A DNA stretch of 64,000 bases from Acidimicrobiia bacterium (GTDB lineage: Bacteria; Actinomycetota; Acidimicrobiia; Acidimicrobiales; CAIXPF01), in contig CANJRG010000008.1 in the NCBI GenBank assembly GCA_947476745.1, positions 109,468 to 173,467 of the forward strand. Direction: 5' to 3'. The notes beneath the pieces were generated by a model. The model ran no database searches and had not been told where the DNA came from. It saw only the letters and a program-made list of their open reading frames with translations. Shown piece by piece: positions 59,360 to 64,000 of the stretch. Both the position numbers and the translations under genes were made by a program. Positions within the stretch are counted from its first letter, which is position 1. Each line of letters begins with the position of its first letter.

Positions 59360-61696
59360 TCAGGTTCGCACGAACCCGGTCACGTCGACCACCAGGTGCG
59401 TTGTAGCCGAGGACCAGAAACACACGTCCCCGGTGGCGGCGTCGACCTTGGCCATCACGGCGTTGGGCACGGACTGCCCGCCGCGATAGTTCAGGTTGGA
59501 CGCCGTGGGCCTCACCCCGCACGGGTACACGGTGAGGTAGCCCGGAGCCCAAGGCTCGGTGACCGTCACGTTCAGCAGCACCGAATCCACGCCCGTGGGG
59601 GGCACCCCGTTGCGGTCCACGACATGCAGCCGTCGCGGTGTCGCCGCGGCGACCGTGCCCTTCGGCGGATCGAGCAGAGGATCGAGCGGATCGAACCGCG
59701 TGTCGAGCCGTCGGGCCGGAGGAACCGTCTTCACCGTACCCGGGGTACCGTCGGTGACCCAGCCGTTGAGGTCGACCACCAGGTGGGTGACCGCCTGCGA
59801 GTACAAGCAGACCCGACCGAGGGCATCGAGCTTGACCATCACCGAGTTGGGGATGTCCCGCCCGGGCACTGGGTTGAGGTTCGAGGCGAAAGGACGGGCC
59901 TGATCACACGGGTAGGCGGTCACGTAGCCGACGGCGGCAGCGTCGGTCGAGGTGACGTTGAGCACCGCCGCCCGGGCCCCGACAGGGGCCTTGCCCGGCC
60001 CGGTGACCTGCACGGGCGTGACAGACCCGGCGGCCGGACGCGTCCCGTTGCGGCTGTCGAGGAGCCGGGTCGGTGCGCTCGATTCGGTCGTCGTGGTGCT
60101 GGACTGGGGGCCGAGCCAGCCGGTCAGGTCGATGATCACCGCAGTCTCCGTACCGGCGTAGACGCAGATGTCTCCGTTGAGATCGACCTTGGATACCACC
60201 AGGTTGGCCACCGTCTGGCCGGCCTCGAAGTTCACGCTCGAGGTGCCGCCCCAGCCGTCGACACAGGGGTAGACGGCCACGTAGCCGGCCGCGGTGGGCT
60301 GGTCGACCGTTACGTTCAGGACCACCCCGGCCACCCCGGCGACGGGCAGGCCCGCCACCCCGTACTGGCCGTACACCGGCCGGCGGGTCACGAAACCGCT
60401 CGGCAGCTTGGGGACCGGCAGGTAGACGCCATCCGCCGTCGGATCGGTCACGGAGGGAGGGACGAACGTCACCCCTTGACCCAGCGGCAGCGCTCGGGAG
60501 TCCATGATCCGCTGGGGGACGACGGTGTTGAAGCTCTCCCCGACCCGCCCGTTCTGAGCCTGACCGGTCTTCTGCGCCACCCAGGCCGCCATGAACTGCG
60601 AACGCACACCGACGTAGGGGGTGTTGACCGGACAACCTGCGGCACCACCGCTGATGGTGGCCACCAGCCACCACGCCCCGCTCTCGTCCTGGCTCATGAC
60701 CGGACCGCCGGAGTCGCCGTTGCAGGTGGCGATGGTCGCGCCGTAATAACACGTGTTCGGGCCGTCACTGAAGTAGCTGATCGGCGACGGCAGGCGCGAG
60801 CCGCTGCCGTCCTCGAGCGGCGACCAGGCGATCTCGCAGTAGGTCGAGTTGGCGACGGTCATCGACGCCTCCTGCAGCGTCGCCGAACCGCTGCTGCCGT
60901 TGCCCACCGTCAGGCCCCAGCCCGCGGCCCACACGGTGCGTCCGCTCTGGCTCAGGAGGTCGTCGGTGGCCAGCGGCACCGGGCTGGCCGGCGGCGCCGT
61001 GGTCAGGTGCAACAGGCCGAAGTCGTCGGTGCCGTTGTAGTTCGGCACGTCGTAGGCGCCGGGTTCCCAGGTGTCGCAGGGCTGGATGCATCCCGCCGGT
61101 TCGCTCTTGCGACGCCCAGGCACGTCCTCGGACGACGGCCGCACCAGGTAGCCGTCGTTGAGCACCACCTGGTCCACGGTCAGGGCGGTGCCCGACAGCC
61201 CGCTACCGACGTAGACCTGGTAGCCCGCAGGGTCGTTGGCCGGCCGCACCGGGCTGCCGGAGACGTACTTCACCAGGCAGTGGCCAGCGGTGAGGATCCA
61301 CTGGGCGGCCACCAGCGTGCCGCTGCAGCTGAAGCTCTCGTAGGGGGGTTGCGGGTCGACGAAGACCACCAGCGCCACTGAAGCGGCGGGGACGTGGGTG
61401 GCGTTGCCGCCACCGACGATCTGCGGGGTGATCCCGCCGCTCGGCAACTTCGCCGGCAGCGACTCGACCACCGCCGGGGTCGCCGTGTCCGACGGCCAGC
61501 CGGGCCGCGCGTCGAGGGGCACCTCGGCCGCGGAGGGGTCGACACCGGACGCCACGGGCAGCTCTGCCGGGCGGATGGCGGACGGCGTCTCGGCCACCGC
61601 GGCGGCGGTGAACGCCGACGCCGCCAGCGCACACGCACCGAGCAGCGCAGCGGCGACGCGCAGCAGACGCAACGGCCGCCGGGAAGGTCCTCTCAC
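59360..61696 (-). CDS. secreted trypsin-like protease with three C-terminal modules
   Basis: A 778-residue exported protein. Signal peptide: [30 protein letters not shown]. The S1 catalytic domain (about 92-375) has TAGHC (H139), DDFGLL (D225) and GDSGGP (S329). After it come three related modules of about 115 residues with the recurring pattern LNVT...GY.(T/A)VYPC...(N/S)LN...N.V..K(V/L)D..G..C.Y/W....HLVVD..GW. Such modules recur in Acidimicrobiia secreted proteins and probably mediate surface or substrate binding. The start is GTG 61696. It lies 5 bp before dut. Confidence 0.9.
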   Translation of the reverse strand: MRGPSRRPLRLLRVAAALLGACALAASAFTAAAVAETPSAIRPAELPVASGVDPSAAEVPLDARPGWPSDTATPAVVESLPAKLPSGGITPQIVGGGNATHVPAASVALVVFVDPQPPYESFSCSGTLVAAQWILTAGHCLVKYVSGSPVRPANDPAGYQVYVGSGLSGTALTVDQVVLNDGYLVRPSSEDVPGRRKSEPAGCIQPCDTWEPGAYDVPNYNGTDDFGLLHLTTAPPASPVPLATDDLLSQSGRTVWAAGWGLTVGNGSSGSATLQEASMTVANSTYCEIAWSPLEDGSGSRLPSPISYFSDGPNTCYYGATIATCNGDSGGPVMSQDESGAWWLVATISGGAAGCPVNTPYVGVRSQFMAAWVAQKTGQAQNGRVGESFNTVVPQRIMDSRALPLGQGVTFVPPSVTDPTADGVYLPVPKLPSGFVTRRPVYGQYGVAGLPVAGVAGVVLNVTVDQPTAAGYVAVYPCVDGWGGTSSVNFEAGQTVANLVVSKVDLNGDICVYAGTETAVIIDLTGWLGPQSSTTTTESSAPTRLLDSRNGTRPAAGSVTPVQVTGPGKAPVGARAAVLNVTSTDAAAVGYVTAYPCDQARPFASNLNPVPGRDIPNSVMVKLDALGRVCLYSQAVTHLVVDLNGWVTDGTPGTVKTVPPARRLDTRFDPLDPLLDPPKGTVAAATPRRLHVVDRNGVPPTGVDSVLLNVTVTEPWAPGYLTVYPCGVRPTASNLNYRGGQSVPNAVMAKVDAATGDVCFWSSATTHLVVDVTGFVRT

Positions 61697-61848
61697 GGGT
61701 TCAAGCCTCGCACCACCCCGGAGTTATCGGCACCAAGTTCCTCGGTCATGAGTCACAGCCACCACTGCGGCGCGCCGACAGCAGCGGGAGAATCGGCGAG
61801 CACCCACTAGGGTTACCCGGCCCCATTCTCACGTTCACCGGCGAGCAT

Positions 61849-63702
61849 ATGACCTCACGCACCGTTTCCCACCTGCGCAACGTGGCCATCGTGGCCCACG
61901 TCGACCATGGCAAGACAACCTTGGTCGACGCCATGTTGCGCCAAGCGGGCAGCATCCGCGCCGGCTCCTCCGCAGACGTCGAACGCGTCATGGACTCGAT
62001 GGATCTCGAGCGCGAGAAGGGCATCACCATCCTGGCCAAGAACACTGCGGTGCGTTGGACCGGCCCCGATGGCACCCCGGTCAAGATCAACATCGTGGAC
62101 ACCCCTGGCCACGCCGATTTCGGCGGTGAGGTCGAGCGCGGCCTGACCATGGTGGACGGCGTCCTGTTGCTCGTCGACGCCTCCGAAGGACCGCTGCCCC
62201 AGACCCGCTTCGTGCTGCGCAAGGCCCTCGAACGCGACCTGCCGGTGATGGTGGTGGTCAACAAGATCGACCGGCCCGACGCCCGCATCGACGAGGTGCT
62301 CGACGAGATCGGCTCGCTGTTCCTCGACCTCGCCCACGCCGACCACCATCTCGACTTCCCGGTGGTGTACACCAACGCCCGGGCCGGCACCGCCACCCTC
62401 GACCTCGCGGTACTCGGCACCGACCTGCAGCCGCTGTTCAAGAAGCTGATCGAGCACATCCCGGCGCCGTCCTACGACCCCGACCACCCATTCGCCGCCC
62501 TGGTCACCAACCTCGACGCCTCGCCCTACCTGGGCCGCTTGGCGATGTGCCGGATCCAACACGGGTACCTCAAGCGCAACCAGTCGGTGGCCTGGTGCCG
62601 GCTGGACGGCAAGATCGAGCTGGTCAAGCTGTCCGCCCTGTACGTCACCGAGAACCACGAGCGCATCGATGCCGACGAGGCCGGTCCTGGCGAGATCATC
62701 GCGGTCGCCGGGTTGTCCGATGTCACCATCGGCGAGACCCTGGCCGACCCGGTCGACCCCCGCCCGTTGCCGCCGGTCACCGTGGACGAGCCGTCGCTGT
62801 CGATGACGATCGGCATCAACACCTCGCCCCTCGCCGGGCGCGACGGCAAGAAGCTGACCGCCCGCCTGGTCAAGAACCGGCTCGACTCCGAGCTGATCGG
62901 CAACGTCTCGCTGCGCGTCGCCAACACCGACCGCCCCAACCAGTGGGAGGTCCAGGGCCGCGGCGAGCTGCAGCTGGCCGTGCTGGTCGAGATGATGCGC
63001 CGCGAAGGCTTCGAGCTCACCGTGGGCAAACCCCAGGTGCTCACCCGCGAGATCAACGGCAAGGTCCACGAGCCGGTGGAGCGGGTGTCCGTCGACGTGC
63101 CCGAGGAGTACCTCGGAGCGGTGACCCAGCTGCTGTCGGTGCGCAAGGGCCGTATGGAGCAGATGCTTCCCCAGGGTGTCGGCTGGGTGCGCATGGACTG
63201 GCGGGTCCCGGCCCGTGGCCTCATCGGGGTCCGCACCGAGTTCATGACCGACACCCGCGGCACCGGCGTGCTGAACCATGTGTTCGACGGCTGGGACCCC
63301 TGGGCCGGCGAGATCCGCATGCGACCCACCGGTTCGATCGTCGCCGACCGTCTGGGTACCACCACCGGCTATGCCATCGAACAGATCCAGGAGCGGGCAA
63401 CGCTGTTCATCGCCCCCGGTGCCGAAGTCTACGAAGGCATGATCGTGGGCGAGAACGCCCGGGCCGAGGACATGGACGTCAACATCTGCCGGGAGAAGAA
63501 GGTCACGAACGTCCGGTCTTCCACTGCGGAGGAATTCGTGAAGCTGATCCCGCCCAGGGCCATGACGCTCGAACAGGCCCTGGAGTTCATCGCCGACGAC
63601 GAGTGCGTCGAGGTGACCCCCGGTGTCGTGCGCCTGCGCAAGGTCATCATCGACGCCACCCAACGAGCCCGGGCCCGCAAGCAACTCAAGGCCCTACGCT
63701 GA
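61849..63702 (+). CDS. typA: ribosome-associated GTPase TypA/BipA
   Basis: A translational GTPase involved in ribosome assembly and stress growth. The 617-residue protein has [10 protein letters not shown] (from 16), [14 protein letters not shown] (D84) and NKIDRPDA (N138), then the domain V and C-terminal pattern [32 protein letters not shown] and [18 protein letters not shown]. It is the usual length. ATG 61849 has only a weak GGCGAG upstream. It is divergent from the protease with 152 bp between starts. Confidence 0.96.
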   Translation: MTSRTVSHLRNVAIVAHVDHGKTTLVDAMLRQAGSIRAGSSADVERVMDSMDLEREKGITILAKNTAVRWTGPDGTPVKINIVDTPGHADFGGEVERGLTMVDGVLLLVDASEGPLPQTRFVLRKALERDLPVMVVVNKIDRPDARIDEVLDEIGSLFLDLAHADHHLDFPVVYTNARAGTATLDLAVLGTDLQPLFKKLIEHIPAPSYDPDHPFAALVTNLDASPYLGRLAMCRIQHGYLKRNQSVAWCRLDGKIELVKLSALYVTENHERIDADEAGPGEIIAVAGLSDVTIGETLADPVDPRPLPPVTVDEPSLSMTIGINTSPLAGRDGKKLTARLVKNRLDSELIGNVSLRVANTDRPNQWEVQGRGELQLAVLVEMMRREGFELTVGKPQVLTREINGKVHEPVERVSVDVPEEYLGAVTQLLSVRKGRMEQMLPQGVGWVRMDWRVPARGLIGVRTEFMTDTRGTGVLNHVFDGWDPWAGEIRMRPTGSIVADRLGTTTGYAIEQIQERATLFIAPGAEVYEGMIVGENARAEDMDVNICREKKVTNVRSSTAEEFVKLIPPRAMTLEQALEFIADDECVEVTPGVVRLRKVIIDATQRARARKQLKALR

Positions 63703-63781
63703 GTAGCCGCCACGGACGGTTTCCGCACTGCGGCTGAACGGTGGCGGGGCCCGGCTGCGTGGCGCGCTACGGTGATCGCCC

Positions 63782-64000
63782 ATGCTGGCCTGGATGGACC
63801 TGGAGATGACGGGTCTCGACCCCGCGAAGGACCTGATCGTAGAGATCGCCACCCTCATCACCGATGACGAGCTAAACCTCGTGGCCGAGGGCCCCGACCT
63901 GGTCATTCACGTGAGCGACGAGGCCCTCGCGGCCATGAGCCCGGTGGTCCGCAAGATGCACCACAGCAGCGGGCTGACCGACCGGATCCGGGCGTCCACG
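63782..64000 (+). CDS. orn: oligoribonuclease, 3' end outside window
   Basis: The first 73 codons are present; the gene runs off the end. MLAWMDLEMTGLDPAKDLIVEIATLITD carries the first two acidic residues (D6, E8) of the DEDDh exonuclease family in the arrangement typical of Orn, which degrades 2-5-mer RNA and pGpG. The latter would link it to the c-di-GMP protein at 14-16 kb. Confidence 0.93.
   Translation, partial: MLAWMDLEMTGLDPAKDLIVEIATLITDDELNLVAEGPDLVIHVSDEALAAMSPVVRKMHHSSGLTDRIRAST

Noticed and set aside
59339..61381. Long open frame opposite the serine protease (about 680 codons)
   Set aside because: Shadow of the protease frame, low-complexity translation with no domain pattern.

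Overview
This window is 64 kb of a high-GC bacterial chromosome, most likely from an actinobacterium of the class Acidimicrobiia. The reasons are the very high GC, frequent GTG starts, leaderless or weakly Shine-Dalgarno-led genes, two luciferase-like (F420/flavin type) oxidoreductases, DUF2510/DUF4870 and septum-formation-type membrane proteins, and a secreted trypsin-like protease carrying repeated 'LNVTVT...YPCG...NLNY...HLVVDV' modules of the kind I associate with this class. This placement is an inference from gene content; no rRNA is present to confirm it. I found no tRNA or rRNA genes, no CRISPR array, no phage genes and no insertion sequence. The content looks like stable core chromosome.

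Layout. 1-13 kb: a partial alpha/beta-hydrolase-like gene, prfC, an MFS transporter, an MBL-fold hydrolase, a degenerate amino-acid-dehydrogenase-like protein, a long-chain acyl-CoA ligase, two methyltransferases, an epoxide-hydrolase-type enzyme and secreted or membrane envelope proteins. 12.8-16 kb: a DUF2510/DUF4870 membrane protein, signal peptidase I and a membrane GGDEF-EAL protein. 16-22 kb: a five-gene peptide-type ABC importer (binding protein, two permeases, two ATPases) with 4-nt gene overlaps. 22-35.6 kb: enoyl-CoA hydratase, ABC-F protein, a 14-helix-type drug exporter with two dyads upstream, a glycerol-1-phosphate-dehydrogenase-like protein, an AcoX-type ATP-NAD kinase, a histidine phosphatase, a coiled-coil VanY-type peptidase, a luciferase-like oxidoreductase and a double-domain CoA-transferase. 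35.6-37.4 kb: an S53 (sedolisin) protease gene broken by one in-frame TAG. 37.5-49.7 kb: a minus-strand run purL-purQ-purC-purE-purK-purF-purD-purM-purN followed by pncA and an Fpg/Nei glycosylase. It encodes every step from PRPP to SAICAR; purB and purH are elsewhere. 50-54.3 kb: an M1 metallopeptidase lipoprotein, a soluble multi-PAS histidine kinase and a convergent LuxR-type response regulator. 54.4-58.1 kb: nitroreductase, then a luciferase-like oxidoreductase/hydrolase/PPOX operon and a small membrane protein. 58.2-64 kb: DUF4031 protein, dUTPase, trypsin-like protease, typA and the start of orn.

The most unusual feature is not one gene. Short perfect or near-perfect tandem repeats (units of 9, 15, 16, 18, 26 and 27 bp, each unrelated in sequence to the others) recur through the window and sit mainly at gene ends, gene starts or interdomain linkers; some contain the stop codon or lie immediately beside the start codon. 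Several proteins also belong to catalytic families but lack hallmark residues: the first hydrolase, the glutamate-dehydrogenase-like protein, the G1P-dehydrogenase-like protein, one CoA-transferase half and the EAL domain. I see no clear evidence of a wholly new multigene system here; the findings list the places that deserve a second look.
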